DNA of 53,706 nt from Stentor roeselii (Eukaryota > Ciliophora > Heterotrichea > Heterotrichida > Stentoridae). Below are positions 16,615 to 26,253 of the stretch, piece by piece. Positions within the stretch are counted from its first letter, which is position 1, and every line of letters begins with the position of its first letter. The DNA is taken from assembly GCA_006503475.1 (NCBI GenBank), contig RSEH01000295.1:1-53706 (forward strand), written 5' to 3'. The notes under the pieces are model-generated. The model did no database searches and was not told the DNA's origin. It worked only from the letters and a program-made list of their open reading frames with translations. A program made the translations under genes and the position numbers.

Positions 16615-19600
16615 TTAGAACAGTAGGTATTGGGAAAGGGAGGATAAGGAAGATTCTGTGGATTTTTCTTGGTCTTTTAATAGATTTGCTTTTTTTAGGA
16701 AAAGTTCTTCTTTTGAACGACCTTCTGATTGGTAGTTGTAGATTGTAAAGGCGAGAAGACGGGGAAGGACTGAGTTTGGAACTATCATTTGACTTAGAAG
16801 AGGACCTTTTAGTTTTTGTTTACCTTCGATTGATACTCGTGTTAGGTTTGAGTTTATCACGTTTAATGTGAGGACTGTCGTTGTTTCTAACTCGATTGAT
16901 GAAAAAATTCCTGGTTTTTTCTTGGAATGAACGTCGTTTAACTTCTGGTTCCATATCACACAAACTGAATGATTTTCCAAAAAATCTTTTAAATTCGTCA
17001 CGTTTTTTTTTATTAAAAACTCTGGAAAATAAGTGAAAGATTCAAAGAGTTTAAAGTTCTTGTAAATAACTTGCTCGAAATCTTGGAAAAAATGATGAAA
17101 ATGTTGAAAATTTGTGGAATTATCGAGTTTCATGCCGAGGTTTTGAAGAAAATCTTGAAAACTTTGACTATATTTTCGGTTTTTTTCGAATAAACTTGAT
17201 TCTTTGTCCTCTGGGGTCTCGATGTAGAGAATAGGAAAAACGATTGTTTCTTTTTCACCCATCGCGTCGAGGTTTTTAACGAGCTGATCATGAACATTAG
17301 GAATTGGTTGAAGACTTTTCCAAGATTCCATGTCTAAAAGTCCCATTTGACTAAAAAGCATTCTGTTGAAACTTTGATTTTTTTTTCCAATGTTTTCAGC
17401 AGGTTTTTTCATTGTTTTTTCAGAGTTTTTCGAGTAAAGAATTCGGTTTTTTTGGGTGCAGTAAAGAGTTTTAAACTTTTCCATTTGAAGTGAATAGCTG
17501 GCAGGAAGGTCTTGGTCGATTATTTCTTCTTTTTTCTGGCTTGACTTCTGTCTTTTCTCAACTTCATTTGAAATCAGGTCGATTTTAAATGATTTTTTAG
17601 CTCCTGCTGGCTTTGAAGGCATTTTTACTTTCCAGCAGAAGGTACCGAAGGCGTTTTTCATGGAAATTCCACTTTCACCGTGATTTTCAGTTAAAGAAAG
17701 AACTGTTTTATTGAAGAGGAAGTGTTTTTGAAGGTGTTCTTGAGGGTTTTTTATAACTTTTGATAAGTTGCATCCAGTTTCATTTCTCAACCTGGGTGTT
17801 AGGGTGTTAATTAAATTCCCTTCAATGAACAAAACCGAATTTTTGTAGTATTTTTTTCGGTTTTCCAAACTTTTAATAAATTCAAAGCGCAATTCAGAGT
17901 TCATCATCGAAACCGGAAAACATTCAACCCAACTGCTAAGTGCAAATAAAACAGAAGTAGTCTGAAAGTCGTCAACACTTTTTCCTCTTTTCGGTACTAA
18001 ACTTTGCAATTTTTCAACATTTCTCTTCACAATTTGAGGAGCCACAAGTTTTTTATTAATCAAATAAGGTAAAATTGTGATGACTTCTACAAGATCTGAA
18101 AATTTTTCCTTGTCTTTTTCTTTGTATTCAACTTTTTCTAGCTTGTCGATCATTGCGCAGACGATTCTTTGGACTGAGTCTTGATCGTCTTTTAAGGTGC
18201 TGGCAAAGGCGCACATGCTCCAGACAAGGATGTGAAAATTACTGTTTTTAGATTCGATTGATAGGCAACTTACGAAAATGTCGACGATGTTCTTGCTTAT
18301 TTGACGGATTTTGAATACGTTTGGAATCACTGAGATGCTTGATAAGATGCTTAGGCAAGGGAATCTTAAAGATTTTTCGGTTTCTTTGTCGCATAGGTAA
18401 AGAGCGAGATGCTGGATGAACCCGTCAGGCCTCATCAAAAAATCCACCGCTTCAATCCCATAGGTAACAATTTCAGTAGAATTTTTCAGAATTTCTCCAA
18501 CCACAAACCTATCCCCATCACAAATATTGCTAAGTAAAGTAGTGAAAAAAGTAATCGAATACGCAGTCGTAGCAGGTCCTTGTGCAAAAGAGAAGATCTT
18601 GCAAAGAACACTTAAAGTGGCTGACTTTCCATTAATATCATAAGCAGGGTCGACCTGCGAATGATAAAAGAGCCAACTTCCGAACAAGTCCATAAGTCCA
18701 TTGATCGAAGGCATAGGAAGTCTACAAATTCCTTTCGAGTAATGATCATGACTCGTTTTAAACTCATTGACAAGCCTTTGGAAATTTTCATTGCCATTAT
18801 TTTGCCCAGTTAAAAACAGCGAAAGGGGTTTACATTCAACCCTTCTCAAACAAACAGACAAGAACTGAAAAATAATGCTAGAAACAGCTCCAGCTAGTAA
18901 CCCATGAATCTCTGGCTTCATCTTTGCACTTGATTTAGTTTCAACAACTACTAGTTCCATGAAACGAAACCAAAAATAAACCTTTTCCTGGTCATCCAGC
19001 GCCACTCTTAAAACTTCTGACTGGTTCGAAGCAGGGTCAAAAACGACTTCAATATCATTGAAATCTTCTCCATACACAATAGAACAAACAGTCTTCGTTA
19101 AGCTTAAAGTAACTGAAGCCCAATGTTCAATGACAGGTTTAAAGTCAATCCAAACACTGACCTTTTTCTTTAAAAGTGTCCAAAGGTCTTTATTTTTTGT
19201 TCTGGCTCGAAGCAAAGCTTCGAGCAATACTTTAATTAAAGAGCTACAAATAATTTCTGCTAGTTTTCCATTGTGAGTTAAGACCTGGTCAGTCAAAATG
19301 ATTAGAACAAGAAGCAGAGAGTCCCAAATTTCAGGTAAAAGCTCGAGTTTCATGATAAACTTAAAGAAATCTAAAATTTCTCTACAGACTCTCTCGTGCT
19401 TTGAAGTATTTTCTCTTCGCATAAAGGCAAGCGACACGTGTCCAATGATTTCTTTCTGATAATAAGAAAGTTTACTTGAAAGGACCTCTGGACACCCAGG
19501 GCCTTGAGAAAACCATTCTTTGTAGATCGACAAAGCACTGGAAATCAAGGAACTATCATCAAGTGGCAAGGAAAATGAAAATCCTAAACATTCCATTGCC

Positions 19601-19797
19601 CAGTTCAAGTGAAATCGCGTGGGAAGTGACTTTTTTCCATTGACTTTCAAACAGTTCACAAAAGACTTGCAGATAGAAGCACGGGTGAAATCATCATGCA
19701 ACATAAAATTCAGAAGATTCGTTGATTTTCGGTAGTTCAAATAAGGTTCATGTGAAATTTTCAGGAATTCCTCAGGTTTGAAGTTAGTGATGTGCAT
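16615..19797 (-). CDS. RALGAPB: Ral GTPase-activating protein, beta-subunit-like
   Basis: 1,060 residues, single exon. The N-terminal half matches the helical scaffold of RalGAP-beta: W-x-MECLGFSFSLPLD near 65-80, a run equivalent to WFRFMELV near 277, and the highly characteristic NGLMDLFGSWLF (about 365-376) followed by LSVLCKIFS. The C-terminal part (about 880-1045) resembles a Rap/Ran-GAP-type fold. The family's beta subunit lacks a working catalytic Asn thumb and functions by pairing with a catalytic alpha subunit to inactivate Ral-type small GTPases. I see no clear catalytic motif here, in line with that. It is much shorter than the roughly 1,500-residue human protein. Start codon 19797 lies 59 nt from the kinesin start. 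An alpha subunit is not in this window. Confidence 0.78.
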   Translation of the reverse strand: MHITNFKPEEFLKISHEPYLNYRKSTNLLNFMLHDDFTRASICKSFVNCLKVNGKKSLPTRFHLNWAMECLGFSFSLPLDDSSLISSALSIYKEWFSQGPGCPEVLSSKLSYYQKEIIGHVSLAFMRRENTSKHERVCREILDFFKFIMKLELLPEIWDSLLLVLIILTDQVLTHNGKLAEIICSSLIKVLLEALLRARTKNKDLWTLLKKKVSVWIDFKPVIEHWASVTLSLTKTVCSIVYGEDFNDIEVVFDPASNQSEVLRVALDDQEKVYFWFRFMELVVVETKSSAKMKPEIHGLLAGAVSSIIFQFLSVCLRRVECKPLSLFLTGQNNGNENFQRLVNEFKTSHDHYSKGICRLPMPSINGLMDLFGSWLFYHSQVDPAYDINGKSATLSVLCKIFSFAQGPATTAYSITFFTTLLSNICDGDRFVVGEILKNSTEIVTYGIEAVDFLMRPDGFIQHLALYLCDKETEKSLRFPCLSILSSISVIPNVFKIRQISKNIVDIFVSCLSIESKNSNFHILVWSMCAFASTLKDDQDSVQRIVCAMIDKLEKVEYKEKDKEKFSDLVEVITILPYLINKKLVAPQIVKRNVEKLQSLVPKRGKSVDDFQTTSVLFALSSWVECFPVSMMNSELRFEFIKSLENRKKYYKNSVLFIEGNLINTLTPRLRNETGCNLSKVIKNPQEHLQKHFLFNKTVLSLTENHGESGISMKNAFGTFCWKVKMPSKPAGAKKSFKIDLISNEVEKRQKSSQKKEEIIDQDLPASYSLQMEKFKTLYCTQKNRILYSKNSEKTMKKPAENIGKKNQSFNRMLFSQMGLLDMESWKSLQPIPNVHDQLVKNLDAMGEKETIVFPILYIETPEDKESSLFEKNRKYSQSFQDFLQNLGMKLDNSTNFQHFHHFFQDFEQVIYKNFKLFESFTYFPEFLIKKNVTNLKDFLENHSVCVIWNQKLNDVHSKKKPGIFSSIELETTTVLTLNVINSNLTRVSIEGKQKLKGPLLSQMIVPNSVLPRLLAFTIYNYQSEGRSKEELFLKKANLLKDQEKSTESSLSSLSQYLLF

Positions 19798-19856
19798 ATT
19801 TTAATAAATCTATGAAAATTTATCAAATTTTACTTTTTCATTCTCCAGATATAAAA
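19798..19856. promoter_or_regulatory. 59-bp divergent promoter region, RalGAP / kinesin
   Basis: All the space between two oppositely oriented start codons when the kinesin start is placed at ATG 19857. It contains an in-frame upstream ATG (19812) which I regard as lying in the leader. Confidence 0.45.
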
Positions 19857-22124
19857 ATGGTAGAAGAATCAGGCACTTCCAACATAAACGTCTTATGTCG
19901 TTTCCGTCCCATAAATGAAAAGGAAAAAGAAGAATTTCCTGACCAGTTATGTGTGAATTTCTTACAAGACGGTCAGACAGTGATCTTAAACTCACAATCC
20001 GAGCATAAAGATGACTTAGAGTTCAAATTTGACTACGCTTTCCACCCTGACGACTCACAATTAAAAGTCTTCGAAACCGCAGCAAGGCCGACAGTAGAAG
20101 CAGTGATGCAAGGTTTCAACGGAACGATTTTCGCTTACGGCCAAACCTCTTCAGGAAAGACCTGGACGATGACAGGTGGCAAGTCAGAAAGTGACCAGGG
20201 GATAATTCCAAGAATGGTTTCAAATATCTTCGAAAAAATCCAGTCTTCTTATTCAAAAATCGAATTTCAAGTAAAACTAAGCTACTGCGAAATCTACATG
20301 GAAAGAATTCGAGACCTTCTCGACCCAAAAAAATCAAATCTTAAAATTCATGAAGAAAAAACTCGAGGTGTTTATATTGGCGACTTAACTGAACATTACG
20401 TGACCACTCAACAAGAAGTATTCAAATTGATAAGAATTGGATATAATAATAGAGAAATCGGCTTCACTGAAATGAATGCTGAGTCTTCTCGGTCTCATTC
20501 GATTTTCAGCCTCACCATCACACAGACCAACCTTCTTGACTACTCCGCAAAGACTGGAAAACTTTACCTTGTCGACTTGGCCGGGTCTGAAAAAGTCAGC
20601 AAGACTCAAGCAGCTGGAAAAAGATTAGAAGAAGCGAAAAATATCAATAAAAGTCTTACTATGCTTGGAATTGTTATCGCGGCACTTACTGATCCTAAAG
20701 CTGGACATATTCCTTATCGAGACTCGAAGTTGACGAGGATTTTACAGGATTCACTTGGAGGTAACTCGAAAACGACTTTAATTGTGACTTGCTCGCCTTC
20801 GCCGTATAATGAGTCGGAAACTATTAGCACTTGTCGATTTGGGATCAGGGCGAAATCTATTAAGAATAAACCGAAGGTTAACAGGGAATATACGATTTCT
20901 GAATTGAAGTTGATGTTGTCGAAAGCGAAAGAAGATATTGGACGTAAGAATAAAATTATTGTGGCACTTGAAAAAACTCTTGGAAAACCGGCTTTACAGG
21001 ATCTGAAAATTGATGATGATGAGGAGGAGGACTTGAATGATACTAAAGTCAACTCGGCTTATGATGATGTTATTAATGAGTTGGAAGAAGTTAGGAATAG
21101 ACTTGAAGAAGAAATCGCGAAAAATGCTAAGTTGATCGCAGTGAATAGTCATTTGATGGATGAGAATCAGACGTTGAAGAATGATCATGAGTTTATATAT
21201 AAACAGATTGAGAGCTTACAGGAAAAACTCGCAAATCAAGAAAAAATAATCCAAGACAAAGACGACCTGATCGAGAACCTCACAGTGACCAACGAAGCCT
21301 TCAAATCAGACCTCGAAGGTGAAAACACCCGAAAGCTCAATTTCGAGCTCGAACTATTAAAAGCCGATCTCGCAGCTTCCAAGGAAAAAATGCAAGAATC
21401 AAGTTTACAACAAGAGTTAGAAAACAAGCAACTCAGGACCTCACTTGAAGAAGAACAGTTGAAAAACTCAAAACTTCTAACAGACTTAGAATCCATGGAG
21501 CAAAACATGCAAAAATTCCTATTAAAAGACTCAAACATCGACCAAGACGCATTGCGAGTTCTAAACGAAGCTCATCATTCCTTAAAGCATCGATGGAGAG
21601 ACGAGAAAAAAACGATGGTAAAAGAAATAAACATCAGGATCCTTAAAATCAAAGACCTTCAAACAGCTCTTCAAAACGAGGCCAATAAATTCAAAGTACT
21701 AGAAAAAACCTTAACTCAAGGAGAAAAAATCAACAAAGACCGTTCTGACAGTTTACAAAGGACCCTAGAGCAACTTACCTTGATGTATCATCAACTCATG
21801 AATAAAGAGTCGAATTTAAAGGTAGATAAAAAAGTTTCTGACAAGAAAATCGAAAGACTCACTCAAAAAGTCTCCCAAATCGAAAAAGAAGCACGAAATG
21901 CAAAAGAAACTATTGAAAGACTTTCATATGAAAATGAAAAAATGCAAGTTGAACTGAGTCACTTGCAAGACATGAAAGAAATGCGAAATCAACTTTATCA
22001 AGACAGTCTTTTATCGCCTTACAACGGGCGGAAGACCATCAGGGGCGGTATGCAAATAGAAATCACTGACCTTTCTGAAGTGACTCGAAAAAGCTTGTCT
22101 TTCTTCCCAAATGACGAGTTGTAA
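19857..22124 (+). CDS. Kinesin-1-type motor protein (heavy chain-like)
   Basis: 755 residues from ATG 19857; an in-frame ATG at 19812 would add 15 residues, but NINVLCRFRP begins 10 residues after the chosen start, as in kinesin-1. The motor domain (about 8-335) has P-loop GQTSSGKT (95-102), switch I SSRSHS (211-216), switch II DLAGSE (241-246), then NKSL and the YRDSKLTR-x-LQDSLGG block. After the neck (about 340-370), coiled coil runs through about residue 720. The tail ends with TIRGGMQ, a weak echo of the IRGGG in animal kinesin-1 tails; no clear IAK motif was seen. At 755 residues it is shorter than the roughly 960 of animal KIF5. The family moves cargo to microtubule plus ends. No intact light-chain gene is nearby. 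Confidence 0.92.
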   Translation: MVEESGTSNINVLCRFRPINEKEKEEFPDQLCVNFLQDGQTVILNSQSEHKDDLEFKFDYAFHPDDSQLKVFETAARPTVEAVMQGFNGTIFAYGQTSSGKTWTMTGGKSESDQGIIPRMVSNIFEKIQSSYSKIEFQVKLSYCEIYMERIRDLLDPKKSNLKIHEEKTRGVYIGDLTEHYVTTQQEVFKLIRIGYNNREIGFTEMNAESSRSHSIFSLTITQTNLLDYSAKTGKLYLVDLAGSEKVSKTQAAGKRLEEAKNINKSLTMLGIVIAALTDPKAGHIPYRDSKLTRILQDSLGGNSKTTLIVTCSPSPYNESETISTCRFGIRAKSIKNKPKVNREYTISELKLMLSKAKEDIGRKNKIIVALEKTLGKPALQDLKIDDDEEEDLNDTKVNSAYDDVINELEEVRNRLEEEIAKNAKLIAVNSHLMDENQTLKNDHEFIYKQIESLQEKLANQEKIIQDKDDLIENLTVTNEAFKSDLEGENTRKLNFELELLKADLAASKEKMQESSLQQELENKQLRTSLEEEQLKNSKLLTDLESMEQNMQKFLLKDSNIDQDALRVLNEAHHSLKHRWRDEKKTMVKEINIRILKIKDLQTALQNEANKFKVLEKTLTQGEKINKDRSDSLQRTLEQLTLMYHQLMNKESNLKVDKKVSDKKIERLTQKVSQIEKEARNAKETIERLSYENEKMQVELSHLQDMKEMRNQLYQDSLLSPYNGRKTIRGGMQIEITDLSEVTRKSLSFFPNDEL

Positions 22125-22177
22125 ACTACCTAAACAACTATCTTCTAACCCACCCTGTTAAACTTTCTCATAAAAAC

Positions 22178-22726
22178 ATGAAAAACACTCTCCCCATTCT
22201 CCAACTTTCTAAAATCGTTTGTCCTGAAGACTTGTCCCCCAGGTCTGAAGAGCTCAGAGAAGGAATTGAAACAAAACAATCACCTTTTCTATTTCAAACC
22301 AACAGAACACATTCACATGACTGGAAAAATTCTCCTTTGACATCACCTGAGAAAGACCCTTATGTTCGAGTAGTCGAGTTGCAAAAGAAAGAAATCGTTC
22401 AGTTAAAGGAACAAAATCGGGAAATACAGAAAAAAGTAGAAAACTTTGAAAGAGAGTTGAAAGGACTTAAAAGGTTAAGAATTTTATTAAGGGAAAAAGA
22501 CAGAAGGATTAAGGAATTGCAGGACTCACTTGTTTCAGTGAATAAGGTCAGTAGCTGTGATTTGAAGAAGATTGAAGAGAAAGTTGTTCATAGTTGGCAG
22601 TTTTATAAGGAAAAACCTCCTAGAAGGACCTGGAGTAACCCTGTGCCGAAAGTGCTTAATGGACTTTTAAGGATTAAGAAGGTTGTTAAGGATGCTGGGT
22701 TGACTGACTGTGAATTGTCATTATAA
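22178..22726 (+). CDS. Short coiled-coil protein, unrecognised
   Basis: 182 residues, single exon, 53 nt after the kinesin stop on the same strand. A disordered N-terminus with several Ser-Pro sites (PEDLSPRSEE, PLTSPEKDP) leads to a coiled coil at about 65-120 (VVELQKKEIVQLKEQNREIQ, then LREKDRRIKELQDSL). The C-terminus is basic with two Trp (SWQFYKEKPPRRTWSNP). No known domain was recognised. The Ser-Pro sites are possible CDK or MAPK targets; this is inference. Confidence 0.7.
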   Translation: MKNTLPILQLSKIVCPEDLSPRSEELREGIETKQSPFLFQTNRTHSHDWKNSPLTSPEKDPYVRVVELQKKEIVQLKEQNREIQKKVENFERELKGLKRLRILLREKDRRIKELQDSLVSVNKVSSCDLKKIEEKVVHSWQFYKEKPPRRTWSNPVPKVLNGLLRIKKVVKDAGLTDCELSL

Positions 22727-22868
22727 AGTATTTAATTCTTTTGGGTATAGTCAACTGGAATAACGGTGAAAGTTTGAAGTAGGGAAAACTTGAATATTAA
22801 CCAGAAATCTCTATCAATTCATTTGCTTTACTATTGTTTTAATTACTTTTACACTCAGTTCATATATA

Positions 22869-24218
22869 ATGACTTCAAATCCAACAGCGGAGATAATTCC
22901 TAATAAGCTTTACTGGCTTAGCGATAAAAATCCTCCAAGAAATCAGCCAAATTCTTACTATTTCTGCATCGATAATGAGTTAGTATATCAGCCGTTTTGC
23001 TCTGACTTTGGCCCATTGAATATTGGGATGACTTACAAGTTTTGCATAGAACTGGAAAAACTGGTGAAAAATCCTGCTTACTCTTCGTATAAAATCTTCC
23101 ACTACACATCTCTCAATCCCCAAAAACGTGCAAACGCCTGCTTCCTAATGGGAGCATTTCAAGTGATAGTCCTAAACCGTTCAGCCCAAGACTCCTGGAG
23201 TCCCTTCGCAAGCCTAGCAACTTTCCTTGACTTCCGAGATGCCGGTTACGGTGGTTGTACCTACAAATGCACAATCTTGCACTGTCTTCGAGGTCTTCAA
23301 AAAGGGATGGAGTTAGGCTGGTTCGACTACAAAAAGTTCAACGTCCAAGAATACGAATTTTACGAAAAGGTGGAAAACGGTGACTGGAACTGGGTGGTTC
23401 CAGGAAAACTCTTGGCTTTCGCATCCCCAGCGCCTTCTTCTAAAGACGGCGATGGGTTCAAAGTCTGGACTCCAGAGGACTACGTCCCCCTCTTCAAAAG
23501 CTTAAACGTTTCCGCCGTAATCCGCCTGAACAACAAGACCTACGAATCCGAAAGATTCACATCAAGAGGTATCCGTCACTTCGACCTTTACTTTCTCGAC
23601 GGAAGTGTTCCAAGTGACTCAATAATCAAAGACTTCTTAAAAATCGCTGAAACCGAGCCAGGTGCTCTAGCGGTTCATTGCAAGGCAGGTCTGGGCAGGA
23701 CAGGAACCTTAATCGGTTTGTTTTGTATGAAGCACTTCGATTTTCCCCCTGCAGACTTCATCGGATGGATTCGACTTTGTCGGCCTGGAAGTGTTTTAGG
23801 CCCTCAACAACAATTTCTAGTAGAAATGGAAACTGAGGCCAGGAAATGGAGAGAAGAAATGCGTGGAAGGCCTGAAGTAAGGCTTAATACTGGATATCGC
23901 AGAGAAGAACTGAAAAGTTCTAGTTCGAAAAAGTCAGAAAGAATTGAAATGTCTCCTGAAGAGCATTTTGTGTCAGTTCATGGAGATTATGGACAGGCTG
24001 AAAGACTTGTCAATGCGAAAAAGTCAAATCAAAGTTCTCCTAATTCACCAGCTGTTCCTTCGAGGACTCCTGTTTCGTCTAGAGCAGTTTCTCAGACGCC
24101 CAACACAAATGTGAAGGCGAAACCGCAGAATAACAATATTTTTATCAAAAGTGCTGTGAGGAATATCACACCTGGATCGATGAGACCTTTTCAGCGTAAG
24201 TCTCCTTTATTAAAGTAA
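22869..24218 (+). CDS. CDC14: CDC14-family dual-specificity phosphatase
   Basis: 449 residues. Both CDC14 modules are visible: an N-terminal substrate-binding domain (about 5-165, with NPQKRANACFLMGAFQVI and ASLATFLDFRDAGYG) and a C-terminal catalytic domain (about 175-340). The active site HCKAGLGRTG spans 270-279, with nucleophile Cys271 and Arg277. The general acid is probably Asp244 in FLDGS. The motif WIRLCRPGSVLGPQQQFL is diagnostic of the family. The tail from about 345 is disordered, basic and Ser-rich, as in other CDC14s. These enzymes remove phosphate from Ser-Pro sites made by CDKs and act in mitotic exit and at basal bodies. All catalytic residues are intact. Confidence 0.95.
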   Translation: MTSNPTAEIIPNKLYWLSDKNPPRNQPNSYYFCIDNELVYQPFCSDFGPLNIGMTYKFCIELEKLVKNPAYSSYKIFHYTSLNPQKRANACFLMGAFQVIVLNRSAQDSWSPFASLATFLDFRDAGYGGCTYKCTILHCLRGLQKGMELGWFDYKKFNVQEYEFYEKVENGDWNWVVPGKLLAFASPAPSSKDGDGFKVWTPEDYVPLFKSLNVSAVIRLNNKTYESERFTSRGIRHFDLYFLDGSVPSDSIIKDFLKIAETEPGALAVHCKAGLGRTGTLIGLFCMKHFDFPPADFIGWIRLCRPGSVLGPQQQFLVEMETEARKWREEMRGRPEVRLNTGYRREELKSSSSKKSERIEMSPEEHFVSVHGDYGQAERLVNAKKSNQSSPNSPAVPSRTPVSSRAVSQTPNTNVKAKPQNNNIFIKSAVRNITPGSMRPFQRKSPLLK

Positions 24219-24229
24219 TTCTAGATAAT

Positions 24230-25207
24230 ATGAACGAAATTTTAGAAAAACTTAGAGTTAAAACTCCTGAAGTTTTGGATGAAGAGTGCCCGGAACCTAT
24301 TACTGCTAGGGTTTCGAGGGAAAGGGAAAGTAGGAAGAAGGTTGTATCGCCACCTGAATTGAATTTTAGATCGCCGAGAGTGATTTCTAGGTTTGGGGTT
24401 AATGAAGTTGGAAGTAAGGATGCTGTTTCAACTAAATCGATGGAAAATGCAAATTTTAGGTTGAGGCAGTATGGGAGTCTTCCTGGTTTCAAGAATGATC
24501 AGAAAAGTAATCAAAAATTTAACCTTGGAGCAGGGGTTTCAACTCTTCCATCACTAAAGCATTCCACCCCCCACTCAAAATTACTGATATCAAGCACCTT
24601 AGGCGAGTTAAAATCCTTAAACCAAGACATTCAAAAAATCTCAAGCCCATTAAATTCCTTCAAACCCAATCGAGGCTACCTAAAAGTAATTCCCTTAGAC
24701 GAAGTTCAAGAGTTTCTATCATCAATAACTCTTTTCCAGTCCTTTCCAATGTTCCGTCGTCTTCTTTCTAACTTTCCAACAAATTTCCGTCTTGACTCAA
24801 AAGGTCAGACAGTGTCTCACTACGTGAGCGAGAAAGGAACTCTTCAAATGTTAGAAGAAGTAAAGCGTCACTTAGACGACCTTGACCTTCCCAGCAAAGA
24901 AGGTCTAACGGCGAGCATGTTAGCAGCGAGTCGTGGCCGTTTAACAATTTTGCATTATCTTTGGAAAAACGGATGTAAACTCGATAAAAAAGACTTTATT
25001 TGCGGTTGGACGTGCCTTCATCACGCAGTTTACAACAATCAATACGAAACCGTCGTTTGGCTTGTTAAAGAATCAAAAGTTTTAATAGGAATTCAAGACT
25101 TTCGAGGACTTGACGCACTAGACCTGGCAAAAATGAAGAATTTTTCAATGATTTCTAAGTTTTTGAAGAATTTTATTGTAAATGCTGCGAGTTGGGCACT
25201 TGAGTAG
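24230..25207 (+). CDS. Ankyrin-repeat protein
   Basis: 325 residues, beginning 11 nt after the CDC14 stop. Residues 1-170 are Ser/Pro-rich and likely disordered. Three to four ankyrin repeats follow (about 195-315): DSKGQTVSHYVSEKGTLQML, then SKEGLTASMLAASRGRLTIL, then CGWTCLHHAVYNNQYETVVW, and DFRGLDALDLAKMKNFSMI. The G.T.LH.A..N...V..L consensus is easily seen in the third. Ankyrin repeats are protein-binding surfaces, and the partner is unknown. I tested whether this ORF is spliced to its neighbours: the GT...AG at 25204-25219 does not keep the frame of the next ORF, so I treat it as a separate gene. It ends in TAG. Confidence 0.82.
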   Translation: MNEILEKLRVKTPEVLDEECPEPITARVSRERESRKKVVSPPELNFRSPRVISRFGVNEVGSKDAVSTKSMENANFRLRQYGSLPGFKNDQKSNQKFNLGAGVSTLPSLKHSTPHSKLLISSTLGELKSLNQDIQKISSPLNSFKPNRGYLKVIPLDEVQEFLSSITLFQSFPMFRRLLSNFPTNFRLDSKGQTVSHYVSEKGTLQMLEEVKRHLDDLDLPSKEGLTASMLAASRGRLTILHYLWKNGCKLDKKDFICGWTCLHHAVYNNQYETVVWLVKESKVLIGIQDFRGLDALDLAKMKNFSMISKFLKNFIVNAASWALE

Positions 25208-25219
25208 ATGATATAATAG

Positions 25220-25750
25220 ATGGACTTGCTTAGTTTGAACACTGAAGAAACTTTAGAATTGTCGAAGGTGAAGTTGCCAAAGTTGTATAAAATTGATTGT
25301 TTTGAACTTGATTTGAAGGGGGTGGAGAAGGAAAGGTCTTTGTTTAGTACTTTTGAATGCTTTAGGGCACCGGAGATTAGGTATTTTGATTATAGACAAA
25401 GACACTTAAGGGCTTCTAGGATTTCTAGAAAGGAAAAAAACTATTCACCTGCACCGGATATGCTTCGGACGAGGGCAGAATCGAGATTTTCGAGGATCTT
25501 GGGAATCAATGGAATGAATAGTTTGTCTTTGTCGAGCAAAAATAGCAAAAAGAATAGAAGGATGAAAGTTAAGAACTTGGAGAATAGTGAAAAAAATCAG
25601 GAAGGGAAAAAAAATTATTTTCATTTCGATGTTCAGCCTAAAGTCATCCCAACGGCTCGACCTAAATTAAATTTAGCGGCTGCTATACCACCTGCGATTT
25701 CATTTGGAGAAAAACTTTGGAGACTTAGCCAACTGGCTGGTTTGGATTAA
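25220..25750 (+). CDS. Unrecognised basic protein
   Basis: 176 residues, starting 12 nt after the ankyrin gene's stop on the same strand. It contains a DYRQRHLRASRISRKEKNYS segment (about 57-76), a Ser/Lys/Arg-rich middle, and a hydrophobic-aromatic C-terminus (AAIPPAISFGEKLWRLSQLA). No known domain and no membrane segment. Such a tight spacer leaves no room for a promoter of its own, so transcription presumably starts inside the upstream gene, or the two are co-transcribed. Confidence 0.62.
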   Translation: MDLLSLNTEETLELSKVKLPKLYKIDCFELDLKGVEKERSLFSTFECFRAPEIRYFDYRQRHLRASRISRKEKNYSPAPDMLRTRAESRFSRILGINGMNSLSLSSKNSKKNRRMKVKNLENSEKNQEGKKNYFHFDVQPKVIPTARPKLNLAAAIPPAISFGEKLWRLSQLAGLD

Positions 25751-25779
25751 TCTTAACATTTAGTATTTTTAAATCTTGG

Positions 25780-26190
25780 AGAAATCATAAAAATCTGCAG
25801 AAATTATGAAAAATCTAAGGTTATTGTAAGTAAAGTAAATTGAGAATGATTTAGAAAATCAAGGGTTTGAAAGGAGAATAAAAATCTGCAGAAATTATGA
25901 AAAAATCTAAGGTTTTTGAAAGTAAAGTAAATTGAGAATGATTTAGAAAATCAAGGGTTTGAAAGTAGGATAAAAATCTGCAGAAATTATGAAGAAATAA
26001 AGGGTTTTGAAAGTAAAACAAATTCAGAATGATTTTTGAAAATCAAGGTTTTGAAAGTAGAATAAAAATATTCAGAAATTATGAAGAAATAAAGGGTTTT
26101 GAAAGTAAACAAAATCATAATGATTTGGAAAATTAACTGTATTTAAATAGAATAAAAATATTCAGAAATTATGAAGAAATCCAGATTTTT
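25780..26190 (+). repeat. ~91-bp minisatellite, five copies
   Basis: The unit start AAATCTGCAG (later AAATATTCAG) recurs at 25791, 25882, 25974, 26066 and 26156, spacings 91, 92, 92 and 90. Each unit continues AAATTATGAA, then GTAAA..AAATT.AGAATGATTT.GAAAATCAAGG. The array lies between the ends of two convergent genes, is non-coding, and accounts for nearly all of that 503-bp gap. Confidence 0.88.
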
Positions 26191-26253
26191 TGAAAGATTT
26201 TGATAAATCTAAGGATGGTTTTAAATGTTCTAATCTTTTTAACTATCAAGAAC

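Noticed and set aside
25204-25219. Possible 16-nt intron joining the ankyrin ORF to the next one
   Set aside because: GTAGATGATATAATAG has intron-like ends, but removing it leads into a frame that stops after six further codons and does not match the next ORF.
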